This document shows, piece by piece, positions 49,702 to 58,156 of a stretch of DNA of 64,000 nt. A model generated the notes under the pieces. The model did not search any database, was not told the DNA's origin, and was given only the letters and a program-made list of their open reading frames with translations. The translations under genes were made by a program, and so were the position numbers. Positions within the stretch are counted from its first letter, which is position 1, and each line of letters opens with the position of its first letter. Source of the stretch: Paenibacillus ihbetae (lineage in GTDB: Bacteria > Bacillota > Bacilli > Paenibacillales > Paenibacillaceae). The stretch covers positions 496,001 to 560,000 of the forward strand of contig NZ_CP016809.1 in assembly GCF_002741055.1 (NCBI RefSeq), written 5' to 3'.

Positions 49702-50571
49702 GTGGAACAACAGCGTTACGAAGATTTGAAAACAGGTGAAAAGGGCGCCATTATCAGTATAATTGCTTATTTGTGCTTATCTGCGATTAAACTCGTGATC
49801 GGTTATGCCGGGAACTCCGAAGCCCTAAGGGCGGACGGATTGAATAATGCAACAGATATCGTTGCCTCGATCGCGGTGCTGATCGGGCTCCGCTTATCGC
49901 AGAAGCCAGCGGATCAGGACCATCCGTACGGACATTGGAAGGCCGAAACGGTCGCGTCCTTAATGGCTTCCTTTATCATGATGGCAGTCGGAATTCAGGT
50001 CCTGTTCGGGGCAGTTTCATCTATATTTGAAGGCAAGCATGAAGCACCTGACCTGATCTCCGCATGGACCGGGGCATTCTGCGCCATTGTGATGTTCGTT
50101 GTCTATCGGTACAATAAGCGCCTTGCCGCCAAAATCAACAGCCAAGCGGTCATGGCTGCAGCCAAGGACAACCTGTCGGATGCTTGGGTCAGCATCGGCA
50201 CCGTTGTCGGTATCGTCGGCGCCGCTCTCGGCTTGCCTTGGCTCGATCCGGTGACGGCCGTGCTTGTCGGCTTCCTGATCTGCAAGACGGCATGGGATAT
50301 TTTTCGCGATGCCTCCCACCATCTAACCGATGGATTCGATGAGGATAAAATCAGCGCCTTCCGAAAAACGGTGCAGCGCGTTCAGGGCGTTAAAGGCGTT
50401 AAGAATATCCGCGCCAGAAATTACGGAAGTAACGCCGTCGTTGATGTCGTAATTCTCGTAAAATCCAATCTGGACATTCGGGTTGCCCATGATATCGCAG
50501 ATCAGGTGGAGCATGCATTAAAGCTCTCGCACGGCGTCTATGACGTTCATGTCCATATCGAGCCCAATTGA
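49702..50571 (+). CDS. Cation diffusion facilitator (CDF) metal exporter
   Basis: The 289-residue protein has six predicted spans and a C-terminal cytoplasmic metallochaperone-like domain. The transport site motifs are ADGLNNATDIVASI in span 2 and AAAKDNLSDAWVSIG in span 5, the latter NxxSD (Asn in place of the first acidic residue), a pattern seen in Mn/Fe-type CDFs more than in Zn-type ones. DHPYGHWKAE is the conserved loop after span 2. GTG 49702 has AAGGAG ten bases upstream. Metal preference is inferred only. Confidence 0.9.
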   Translation: MEQQRYEDLKTGEKGAIISIIAYLCLSAIKLVIGYAGNSEALRADGLNNATDIVASIAVLIGLRLSQKPADQDHPYGHWKAETVASLMASFIMMAVGIQVLFGAVSSIFEGKHEAPDLISAWTGAFCAIVMFVVYRYNKRLAAKINSQAVMAAAKDNLSDAWVSIGTVVGIVGAALGLPWLDPVTAVLVGFLICKTAWDIFRDASHHLTDGFDEDKISAFRKTVQRVQGVKGVKNIRARNYGSNAVVDVVILVKSNLDIRVAHDIADQVEHALKLSHGVYDVHVHIEPN

Positions 50572-50604
50572 GAGAGAAAGCCAGCAGTCAACCGCAAAAA
50601 AAGA

Positions 50605-50629
50605 GATGGCCGTCATCAAAACGGCCGTC
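50605..50629. terminator. Terminator hairpin after the CDF gene, stronger on the minus strand
   Basis: GATGGCCGT (50605-50613) pairs with ACGGCCGTC (50621-50629). On plus CTTTT follows; on minus TTTTTTT follows directly after CTC. The stronger minus-strand signal hints at a leftward transcript from 50640-50930, where only a 28-codon GTG frame (50722-50636) without a ribosome site is visible. The rest of the 50572-50936 gap shows nothing beyond the promoter at 50868. Confidence 0.65.
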
Positions 50630-50867
50630 CCTTTTCTATAGTAAGAATTTCACATCCATCTGCTCCATGCCAGCCATGGCCGGATGTGCCGTATGTCGGA
50701 TAACCGAACCTAGTTTGCCCACTCATCATATCAGCATCATGATTATGAGATGACGCTTGAATCGGTCCGCATACGGACTCTCTCCTAATCTGATCTTTGC
50801 TGAATCGGTTGTATGTTGAAAGCTGGGTTTCCTGCTTTATATGACGCCGAATCCTTACTTGGCATAA

Positions 50868-50896
50868 TTGTCTATCACCCAGAAATACAATATAAT
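50868..50896 (+). promoter_or_regulatory. Promoter of the orphan mraY gene
   Basis: TTGTCT (50868-50873), exactly 17 bases, then TATAAT (50891-50896), 40 bases before the start codon. Confidence 0.65.
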
Positions 50897-50936
50897 CATA
50901 TTGCCTAATTTTTCTAAAGAAAGCGGTGCATAGGAA

Positions 50937-51887
50937 ATGAGCAGTATGCTCGGTGTATCCGGACTTGCGTTCTTGTTGGTAACCTTATTTACGCCGCTCC
51001 TTATCTGGGGGCTGCGCACCTTGAAGCTGATGCAGCCGATCCGCACGGAACTTCCTCCCGATCATCAAGCCAAGCGCGGAACGCCTCTCATGGCCGGTCT
51101 TATCCTCTTCATCGGAATCATCGTCTCTTTGCAATTTCATCCCGATCCGCTTATGATCTTCCTGTGCTCGACCTTTCTTCTGTTCAGCTCGATCGGATTC
51201 ATGGATGATTTTAAAAAGGCTGTGTTTCAAGATCCCTCCGGCATTTCCGGGCGGATGAAGCTGGTGTTTCAATTTCTGTTTACCGGCGGGCTGCTGCTCG
51301 TTCTATTCCGGTATTTCTCGCTCTCGAGCGATATTGATCTATTGGGCGGGTATTCCCTGCAGCTGCCGATTGCGGTGTATGTGATTATTATGCTGCTCTT
51401 TATCGTCGGATCCGCCAATGCGATCAATTTTACGGACGGATTGGACGGGCTGCTGATCAACGTATCCATCCCTACGTATTTCTTCTTTTTTGTCATATCC
51501 GACAAGCCGGAGGTACAAGCATTCTCGCTCGTTATGATCGGCTGTCTTCTCGGTTTGCTGTTGTACAACATTTATCCTGCCAGAGCGTTCATGGGGGATA
51601 CGGGATCGCTTGCCATCGGCGGCTCCCTTTCATTCCTGGCCGTGATCGAGAAGGTTGAGATTTTGATTCCGCTGCTATTTTTCGTTTATTTAGCCGAACA
51701 GCTCTCGGTCATTCTGCAAGTCTGGTATTACAAGCGCACGAAGCTGAGATTATTCCGAATGACGCCCATCCATTTTCATTTCAGCTTGAAATACGGCTGG
51801 AGCGAGAACAAGATCGTGGTCATTTTCGGATTTGTATCATGGTTTATGGTGTTGATCAGCTGGTTGATAGCACGTTACGCGATGTAA
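50937..51887 (+). CDS. MraY-like phospho-N-acetylmuramoyl-pentapeptide transferase paralogue
   Basis: The 316-residue, ten-span protein belongs to the MraY/WecA family that moves a phospho-sugar from a nucleotide to undecaprenyl phosphate. MraY-specific features include KRGTPLMAG (about 47), catalytic Asp90-Asp91 (GFMDDFKK), NAINFTDGLDGL (Asp167, Asp170), RAFMGDTGSLAIGG and the end MTPIHFHFSLKYGWSE. MraY normally has HHH in that last loop; here it is His279-Phe280-His281. The gene is outside any dcw cluster, so it is probably a second copy. It could be a drug-tolerant variant or act on a different nucleotide sugar. Confidence 0.87.
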   Translation: MSSMLGVSGLAFLLVTLFTPLLIWGLRTLKLMQPIRTELPPDHQAKRGTPLMAGLILFIGIIVSLQFHPDPLMIFLCSTFLLFSSIGFMDDFKKAVFQDPSGISGRMKLVFQFLFTGGLLLVLFRYFSLSSDIDLLGGYSLQLPIAVYVIIMLLFIVGSANAINFTDGLDGLLINVSIPTYFFFFVISDKPEVQAFSLVMIGCLLGLLLYNIYPARAFMGDTGSLAIGGSLSFLAVIEKVEILIPLLFFVYLAEQLSVILQVWYYKRTKLRLFRMTPIHFHFSLKYGWSENKIVVIFGFVSWFMVLISWLIARYAM

Positions 51888-51893
51888 TCGTCT

Positions 51894-52837
51894 TTATATC
51901 CCGGATTCGAACTCGAGCAGCTCTTTGCGCAGACTGCCCAGCGTATCCCTGCGTTCTTCTTCTGCTTGTTCGTCATAAAGCAGCTGCTCCATGAATTCCC
52001 ATATATCCTCGAGCCGACGCCTGAATTGATAGAAACGCAGCGCGTCTTCATTCATCTGATAGCCGTTATGGCGGGTACGGTAAATACGCATAAATCGCTC
52101 AAAATACGGCGTATTCGTCATGAACATCAGATCCGATTCAACCGGCGCTAATTTCATGCCTTCCCAATCGAGCAGCACTAATTTGTCCCCGTTCATCATG
52201 AGATTCCAGGGGTGCAGGTCCATATGGCAGAGCGCCATGCGCAGATTACGGCCAGATAAGCGCTCAGCTAGCGTGCGGGCCCTGCGTATTCCATCGAACA
52301 AGTGCGAACGAGCAGGGGCTATTGCGGCTTCCATATCATTCGGCAGGCCGTCTTGCAAGCGGTCTTCCAGCTGTCGCAGAAACGGAATCTCGAAGCTCTC
52401 GCGAATGCCCGGCGTAGAATACGGGATATCCTCACCCAGCAGGTGAAGCTCGCTGACGATTTCGGACAGCTGCCTGACCTGCGCTCCCGTCAATGCCTTC
52501 TCGCCAACCGTTTCGCCTTCGATATACTCAAACAGCAGATAGATCCCGGATTGATCCTCACAGCGGTACTGGCCGTCCAGGGTTCGGACAGGCACCGGCA
52601 CCTTGCCCCGAAAGGCTTCCTGCTCCGAAAGCCACGCCAGAATCGGTATGTATTCCCGAATGGCAGCCGTCCATTTCGGCTAGAGGCACGGTTCTTCTCA
52701 TATTGCTTAAGAAAATAGGAGCGGCGATCATCGTTCACTTTAAATGCCAGCGCCGCCCAGCCGCCTTGCTGCGGCCTGACGCTGCGTAGTTCGATGCCAT
52801 AGTGATTCTTCATTATGGACCGGATTCTGAACATCAT
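51894..52837 (-). pseudogene. Frameshifted small-molecule kinase (aminoglycoside phosphotransferase/choline kinase fold)
   Basis: ATG 52837 (GAGAGGGGG upstream) starts the N-terminal part MMFRIRSIMKNHYGIELR to FLKQYEKNRAS in one frame. The remaining kinase, from PKWTAAIREYIPILAWLSEQ through the Brenner-type motif ALCHMDLHPWNLMM and LLDWEGMKLAPVE to 51894, continues in another frame. The switch lies near 52680, and restoring one missing base would join them. The C-terminal frame carries a TAG just upstream of the junction. It resembles CotS/YsxE-like or APH-family kinases. It may be a true pseudogene or a sequencing error. Confidence 0.75.
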
Positions 52838-53106
52838 AAAGGGCCCCCTCTCATGAAATAGTATATCCTCCCCTGCTCGAGTACGTCGATCGCTCCCATG
52901 ATCTTGTTCGCAGCGCTTCGGGCCAGCTGCACATTCGATGCCGGCCAAGCTGTTGGATTGTCAGGCTCACATTGCAGGCGAACGGATTTGGGCTTACAAT
53001 GGCCTACAATGAATGGATGAGCCATTTATTTCATCGGACGAGCAGCTGCTTCCTCGTATGAACCATAAGCGTTTGAAGTTTTCAGCAAAATAAAGGGGGT
53101 AATACC

Positions 53107-54015
53107 ATGAGTGCAAATCCTTGGGATGCCGAGTGGGATGTCTCCCACGCACTCGTCCGGCGTTTGCTGGACCACCAGTTCCCTGAGCTCTCCGCTGAAA
53201 CGGTTGAGCTGCTGGGCCATGGCTGGGATAATATCGTCTACCGGGTCGGGTCCGACTATGTCTTCCGGTTTCCAAGAAGGCGGGCCGCTATTCCTCTCTT
53301 GCAGACCGAAGCGAGGATCCTTCCGAAGCTGTCGAGCTGCATAACCGTGCCTTATTCGAAACCGATTTATTTTGGCACGGAAAGCGTGGCGTATCCGTCA
53401 CCTTTTCTAGGTTACACCCATGTACCCGGCGTGCTTCCAAACGGCTTAAGCAATACTCTGCGCGCACGTTCCGCGCCGATTCTTGCACAGTTCCTGAAGT
53501 CTCTTCACGCGTTCCCGCTGGATAAGGCCGAAGCTGAGGGAGTGCCGCATGATCAGCGAAATCTAGCGGATGTCAGTGGACGCAAAGACCGCATGCTTGG
53601 CTTTCTGCCGAAGCTAAGTCCGCATCTCGGAAGGGAAACGGCCGGCGCATTGGAAAGGTATATCGATACGATCAGGCTCGACCGGGCTTCCACACGAAAG
53701 GCTCTGATCCACGGAGATCTGCATTATAAAAACATGCTGGTCGACGATGTTGGGGTCATATCCGGGATCATTGATTGGGGCGACGTTAACGTGGGGCATC
53801 CCGCCTGCGACTTAAGCGTTGCCTATAGCTTCCTGCCCCCGTCATCCCGGCCCGCCTTCTTTGAAACGTATGGAGAGGTCGACGACGAGACTCATGTCCT
53901 GGCACGCATGCTCGCTGTATTTATGCCGATGCTCATTTTGCTGCAGTCCATCGACGACCGGGATGAACGAAACAAGCTCGAGGCAACACGGACCATTATG
54001 CGTGCACTCGCCTAA
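53107..54015 (+). CDS. Aminoglycoside phosphotransferase family kinase
   Basis: The 302-residue protein kinase-like enzyme has a nucleotide loop LGHGWDNIVYRVGSDYVFRF (about 36-55), the catalytic Brenner motif LIHGDLHYKNMLV (about 200-212) and the metal-binding IIDWGDVNVGHPACDLS (about 219). These are the motifs of APH(2'')/macrolide kinase relatives that phosphorylate small alcohols or antibiotics. GGGGG lies before ATG 53107. It is not collinear with the neighbouring frameshifted kinase. Whether it acts on a drug or a housekeeping metabolite is open. Confidence 0.88.
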   Translation: MSANPWDAEWDVSHALVRRLLDHQFPELSAETVELLGHGWDNIVYRVGSDYVFRFPRRRAAIPLLQTEARILPKLSSCITVPYSKPIYFGTESVAYPSPFLGYTHVPGVLPNGLSNTLRARSAPILAQFLKSLHAFPLDKAEAEGVPHDQRNLADVSGRKDRMLGFLPKLSPHLGRETAGALERYIDTIRLDRASTRKALIHGDLHYKNMLVDDVGVISGIIDWGDVNVGHPACDLSVAYSFLPPSSRPAFFETYGEVDDETHVLARMLAVFMPMLILLQSIDDRDERNKLEATRTIMRALA

Positions 54016-54124
54016 ACAGCCCATTTCCTTACCGCGTGCCTCTCCCGGCTCGAGGTGTAATGATGACTGCTGCACGATGATCAGGCGTCGACGCTCGGAC
54101 GACAAGCCATACAGGCAAACAAGA

Positions 54125-54151
54125 AAGAAGCTTGAATCAATCAAGCTTCTT
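54125..54151 (-). terminator. Terminator of the Sm-like gene
   Basis: AAGAAGCTTGA (54125-54135) and TCAAGCTTCTT (54141-54151) pair perfectly around a 5-base loop; the minus-strand continuation TCTTGTTTG is T-rich. Confidence 0.65.
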
Positions 54152-54181
54152 GGTCATGGAGCATCGGCGGACCGATTCATC

Positions 54182-54601
54182 TTATATTTTCATCATATTG
54201 AGGAGAGGCATGATAGACTGGATTACATTCACGCCAAGCTTGATGTGAGGCAAGATATCCCCGATGAAGCCGAGAGGTCCCGGTCCGCCTCGGTTTTCGG
54301 CTTCGACGGCAGCTCCGGGAGCAGCTTCGGCAGCAGCTGGAGAACCGCCGCTGAACGCGCCCGCACCGAATAAATCGCTGAACAATCCGGATATTCGAGC
54401 TCGATCGCCGCTTCTTGCGATTCGGGCCGCAGCCTGATCGTTAACCCGGAATCCCGAAAGGGTGACCTCTTTGCCGTGTACCTTATTCAGCTCGCCGATA
54501 TAACAGCTGCCATCCTTCAGTACGACAACGACAGGGTGACCGACCCATCGCTTTGCCGACTCAGATCTGGATCTTGCAGGTCTCTTCCGTCTTGATGGCA
54601 T
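54182..54601 (-). CDS. Small protein with Sm-like N-terminal domain
   Basis: The 139-residue product starts with basic residues, then a short beta-rich segment WVGHPVVVVLKDGSCYIGEL and NKVHGKEVTLSGFRV (about 19-55) that resembles an Sm/LSm or Hfq-like fold (Sm1-type hDG pattern). A low-complexity Ala/Gly stretch (about 75-108) leads to an amphipathic C-terminal helix GVNVIQSIMPLLNMMKI. No family name is recognised; the form suggests a membrane-attached or oligomeric RNA-binding or coat-like protein. GAGGTG stands 11 bases before ATG 54601. The 54602-54774 gap holds only its promoter region. Confidence 0.65.
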   Translation of the reverse strand: MPSRRKRPARSRSESAKRWVGHPVVVVLKDGSCYIGELNKVHGKEVTLSGFRVNDQAAARIARSGDRARISGLFSDLFGAGAFSGGSPAAAEAAPGAAVEAENRGGPGPLGFIGDILPHIKLGVNVIQSIMPLLNMMKI

Positions 54602-54774
54602 CCTGCACTGTTCACCTCGCTCCCACTCTAGTAATTAATATATCCTATGCCGGCTCCTCCTTAATTTCTTGTGCCTTTATAAGCGGGATAATCGTATACT
54701 TTGAGTGAAAAGCGAAGAATCGCGTGCCTCTCCCATTTACGGTTGAATTGGCAGGGCAGAATGCTCCCTTCCCT

Positions 54775-55296
54775 CTAGGTTGCAGGACGATTGGAAGCTC
54801 TCACGGTGCCTTGGTTGGATGAGGGATCGGTAAACAGCTGGAGCATCAGCCAATAGCCGAAATAACCGAGAAGCCCCCCGAAACTGTTAAGAATCAGATC
54901 ATCCACGTCAAAGCTGCCCATGGAGAAAAGCAGCTGCGAGCACTCCAGCGCAAGACTGACAGCGAAAGAAGCGATCAAAGCCCCCAAGGCCTTCCCTTTG
55001 GTCAGAAGTCCCATGAATATGCCGTTCGGCATAAAAATAACGACATTCCCCAGCAAATTGATCATATGATGCAGGTCCGAGATCCGGTGGATATTCTGTT
55101 TAATCGTTACAAAAGGCGTGAGATTCGCGAACTCCAGCCGATTCTGCATCATTTCGGGGTGCTGCATCGCGCGAGCCAGCTGTTTCATAAGTAAGGATGC
55201 ATCCACCGGACCGAACTTAAACAGGATGATCTTGAGCAGCACATACAAGTATCCGCCATACAATACGATTAACGTAAATTTGGGCCAAGGCTTCAT
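54775..55296 (-). CDS. VanZ family membrane protein
   Basis: The 173-residue, four-span protein matches VanZ-like proteins. LLGNVVIFMPNGIFMGLL and VSLALECSQLLFSMGSFDVDDLILNSFGG are family signatures, including the conserved Glu and Asp pair in DVDD. VanZ from Tn1546 gives low-level teicoplanin resistance by an unknown mechanism. Its ATG overlaps the VanY stop (TAATG), so the two are co-translated. No vanHAX genes are present. Confidence 0.9.
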   Translation of the reverse strand: MKPWPKFTLIVLYGGYLYVLLKIILFKFGPVDASLLMKQLARAMQHPEMMQNRLEFANLTPFVTIKQNIHRISDLHHMINLLGNVVIFMPNGIFMGLLTKGKALGALIASFAVSLALECSQLLFSMGSFDVDDLILNSFGGLLGYFGYWLMLQLFTDPSSNQGTVRASNRPAT

Positions 55297-56228
55297 TATC
55301 GGTCCCCCCCGCCCCGGATCACCGTCACGATAACACCATCCATATTGTTGCCGGAAAGCACATATGGGCTATGATCAGGAAGCTTAATCGAGGTTCCGCC
55401 CTTGGCAACGGGTACATAGCGAATATCGTACCGTTGTCCTTCAACGGTTGTCGAGAACTCTTTCTCCTTCTTCAAAAACATTAAGTATTCTTCTAACGTA
55501 AACCTCTTCTCTTCCATGATCCGGCTGTGCGGCAAGCCGACATACCGAAAATGCCACGGCTCATACTGGATCCCCGTAATTTCGGTTTTGTCCTTCGGAT
55601 ACCTGAGAATAAAACCATACTTCCAGGCATGCTCCTGAAGCCATCTGCCTTCCGGCGACCGGTCAATCGGCATCTGGGTTGAGCCGATATCCATGGACAG
55701 GCCGAGATTATGCTCGCTGTATCCGGCGGGCAGCGCATAATCAGCCCCTTTTTCACGATACAGCTGCTCCTGCTCCTCCATGTCCCGATAGCCGCTGCTG
55801 AGCATGAAATGAACAACGCCATCCTTCGCGGCAGCTTCCATCATCCCGTTGAAATGCTCCGCTACTTGCCGTGACAGCCGAATGGAATTGTCCAGCAGTG
55901 CATACCCTTGGAGGAGTTCGGGGGTATCATGCAGATGAACGATATCGGATGGAACCGCATCGGCATCCAGTTTAAACTCCTTGTTTACCAGGACCAGGTT
56001 GCCGCGGCGAATTTGATCTTCTTTTACTAGAACGGTCTGCACCCCGGCATCCGGTTTTTGATGAGTCTGACTATCATCGGTATTCTGCTTGGCGGGTTGG
56101 ACTGCGGAATCCTGACCCGCACTCTCGTTCCGGCCATTCCCCGTATGCTGCGGTTTCTCGGCCGAATCGCAGCCCGCCAGAATGAATACGATTATCAAAA
56201 GCATGATCCATTTCTTCAACTTAAGCAT
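55296..56228 (-). CDS. VanY-like D-Ala-D-Ala carboxypeptidase, lipoprotein
   Basis: The 310-residue protein begins with a lipoprotein signal (MLLIIVFILAGC, Cys about residue 20) and an Asn/Gln-rich linker. The zinc peptidase core has AGYSEHNLGLSMDIG (His and Asp ligands, about residue 170) and EPWHFRYVG (third His, about 223), as in VanY and DacB/LdcB carboxypeptidases. It trims the terminal D-Ala of peptidoglycan stems outside the membrane. ATG 56228 lies directly after AGAGGGAG; TTG at codon 4 would have better spacing. vanZ follows with overlap. Confidence 0.9.
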   Translation of the reverse strand: MLKLKKWIMLLIIVFILAGCDSAEKPQHTGNGRNESAGQDSAVQPAKQNTDDSQTHQKPDAGVQTVLVKEDQIRRGNLVLVNKEFKLDADAVPSDIVHLHDTPELLQGYALLDNSIRLSRQVAEHFNGMMEAAAKDGVVHFMLSSGYRDMEEQEQLYREKGADYALPAGYSEHNLGLSMDIGSTQMPIDRSPEGRWLQEHAWKYGFILRYPKDKTEITGIQYEPWHFRYVGLPHSRIMEEKRFTLEEYLMFLKKEKEFSTTVEGQRYDIRYVPVAKGGTSIKLPDHSPYVLSGNNMDGVIVTVIRGGGDR

Positions 56229-56419
56229 CTCCCTCTGTCGTCATTAACTCCCTCAGCTTACGTGATAACTATTAAGAAAATAGCAGATGAAACCTAAAGA
56301 TTTTCTTAAGAAGCGATCGACCGCGATATACATGAACCCCTTTGACAATCTGGGAGAGGATGGCTTAACTTGGTAACTAGACCATACACACCATATACTA
56401 AAGAAGGTGAATCGCACTC

Positions 56420-58156
56420 TTGCTCAAATTATTCCGTTATTTGCGTCCCCACTGGGCTGCGGCTGTTCTGGCACCGCTGCTCATGCTGCTGGAGGTCGCC
56501 ATGGATCTCCTTCAGCCGGTTTTCATGGCGCGCATTATCGACCAAGGGGTCATGCAGAATGATACGGCCCGCATCCTGCATACGGGCTTGCTTATGCTTG
56601 GATGTGCCGGGGTCGGGCTGGTGGGCGGTCTCGGCTGCACGGTTTACTCCTCGATCGCTTCCCAGCGTTTTGGCGCCGACCTGAGGCGGGATTTGTTCCG
56701 CAAAGTTCAAACCCTCTCCTTCCGTAACCTGGATGAGCTGTCGACCGGCTCGCTGATTACGCGGCTGACGAATGATATCGTGCAGCTCCAGACGATGGTC
56801 CAAATGCTGCTCCGCATCTTCGTGCGCTCCCCGCTGCTGGCCATAGGCAGCATCATCATGGCCGTGATCATCAGCCCAAGGCTTGCGGTCATCCTGGCTA
56901 TTGCCGTTCCGCTGCTGTTCATTGTCATGTTTTTGCTGATCCGGGCAACCTTGCCGCTGTTTACCAAGGTCCAGAACAAACTCGATATGGTCAATACGGT
57001 ACTCAAAGAGAACTTCGCGGGCATTCGCGTGTCCAAGGCGTTTGTCAGGGCAGGATATGAGAAGCGGAGATTTCACGAGGCAAACGCGGATTTCACGGAA
57101 GCTTCCGTCAAGACCCAGCGTCTCGTTGCGCTTAATATGCCGATTCTTACGATGATTTTGAATGTCAGCATCGTAGCCGTCTTATGGTTTGGCGGAAAAA
57201 ATGCCATCGACGGCAGCTTTGAGGTCGGCAGCCTTGTCGCTTTCATCAATTATGTCACCCAGGTGCTGTTTGCCGTTTCATCCGTCGCGATGATGCTCGT
57301 AAGGATATCTACCGCAAAGGTATCTGCCGACCGGATCCAGGAGGTCATGGACACCCGGCCTGACATTATCAACCAATCCGCTCCGGTACAACAGGTGGAC
57401 CCTCATGGCGAGGTAGTATTTGACCGGGTTTCATTCGCTTATCGGGCGGACGGTGGAAAACCCGTTCTGCAGGATATTCGGTTTACGGCACAGCCCGGGC
57501 AGAAAATCGCCATCATGGGAGCAACCGGAGCAGGCAAGAGCACTTTGGTCTCCCTGCTTCCTCGTCTGTACGACGCATCGGCCGGAAGCGTGCGGATCGA
57601 CGGCGTGGATGTGCGGGAGTACGATTTGGACGCACTGCGCGAGCGGATCGGCATCGTGCTGCAAGAGACCATTCTTTTTACCGGGACGATCCGCGATAAC
57701 ATCCGTTACGGCAAGCCTGACGCATCCGATGAGGAGGTCGTTGCTGCGGCCAAAGCCGCTCAAGCGCATGATTTCATCGCCGCCATGCCGGATGGTTACG
57801 ATACGGTGCTCGGGCAGCGGGGCGTCAATCTGTCGGGCGGGCAGAAGCAGCGGATTTCGATCGCCAGGGCTTTGCTCGTAAGGCCGTCCATTTTAATTCT
57901 CGATGACAGCACAAGCGCGCTCGATATGGGAACCGAATCCCGCCTGCAGCAGGAATTATCCCGGCTCATGTCTGGCCGGACTTGCTTTATGATCGCGCAG
58001 CGGGTCTCGTCCGTGATCGACGCGGACAAAATCCTGGTCATGGATAACGGAAGCATCGTGGCGGAAGGCACGCACGCCGAGCTTCTTGCATCCTGCGAGC
58101 TGTACCGGGATATTTACCAATCCCAATACGGCAAGGAGGTGTCCGCCCATGGCTAG
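56420..58156 (+). CDS. Heterodimeric ABC exporter, subunit with degenerate ATP site
   Basis: The 578-residue half-transporter has six spans and an ATPase domain with Walker A GATGAGKS, signature LSGGQ, Walker B LILDDSTSALD and H-loop MIAQRVSS. The catalytic Glu after Walker B is Asp and the H-loop His is Gln, so its own ATP site should not hydrolyse well. This is typical of one partner in BmrCD/TM287-288 exporters. It starts at TTG 56420 (GAAGGTG ten bases upstream) and overlaps the next gene by eight bases. Function is export of drugs or lipids; substrate unknown. Confidence 0.9.
   Translation: MLKLFRYLRPHWAAAVLAPLLMLLEVAMDLLQPVFMARIIDQGVMQNDTARILHTGLLMLGCAGVGLVGGLGCTVYSSIASQRFGADLRRDLFRKVQTLSFRNLDELSTGSLITRLTNDIVQLQTMVQMLLRIFVRSPLLAIGSIIMAVIISPRLAVILAIAVPLLFIVMFLLIRATLPLFTKVQNKLDMVNTVLKENFAGIRVSKAFVRAGYEKRRFHEANADFTEASVKTQRLVALNMPILTMILNVSIVAVLWFGGKNAIDGSFEVGSLVAFINYVTQVLFAVSSVAMMLVRISTAKVSADRIQEVMDTRPDIINQSAPVQQVDPHGEVVFDRVSFAYRADGGKPVLQDIRFTAQPGQKIAIMGATGAGKSTLVSLLPRLYDASAGSVRIDGVDVREYDLDALRERIGIVLQETILFTGTIRDNIRYGKPDASDEEVVAAAKAAQAHDFIAAMPDGYDTVLGQRGVNLSGGQKQRISIARALLVRPSILILDDSTSALDMGTESRLQQELSRLMSGRTCFMIAQRVSSVIDADKILVMDNGSIVAEGTHAELLASCELYRDIYQSQYGKEVSAHG

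Noticed and set aside
50636..50722. A 28-residue GTG-initiated frame on the minus strand
   Set aside because: It reads plausibly but has no ribosome site and is preceded by two stop codons; kept only as a hint with the strong leftward terminator.
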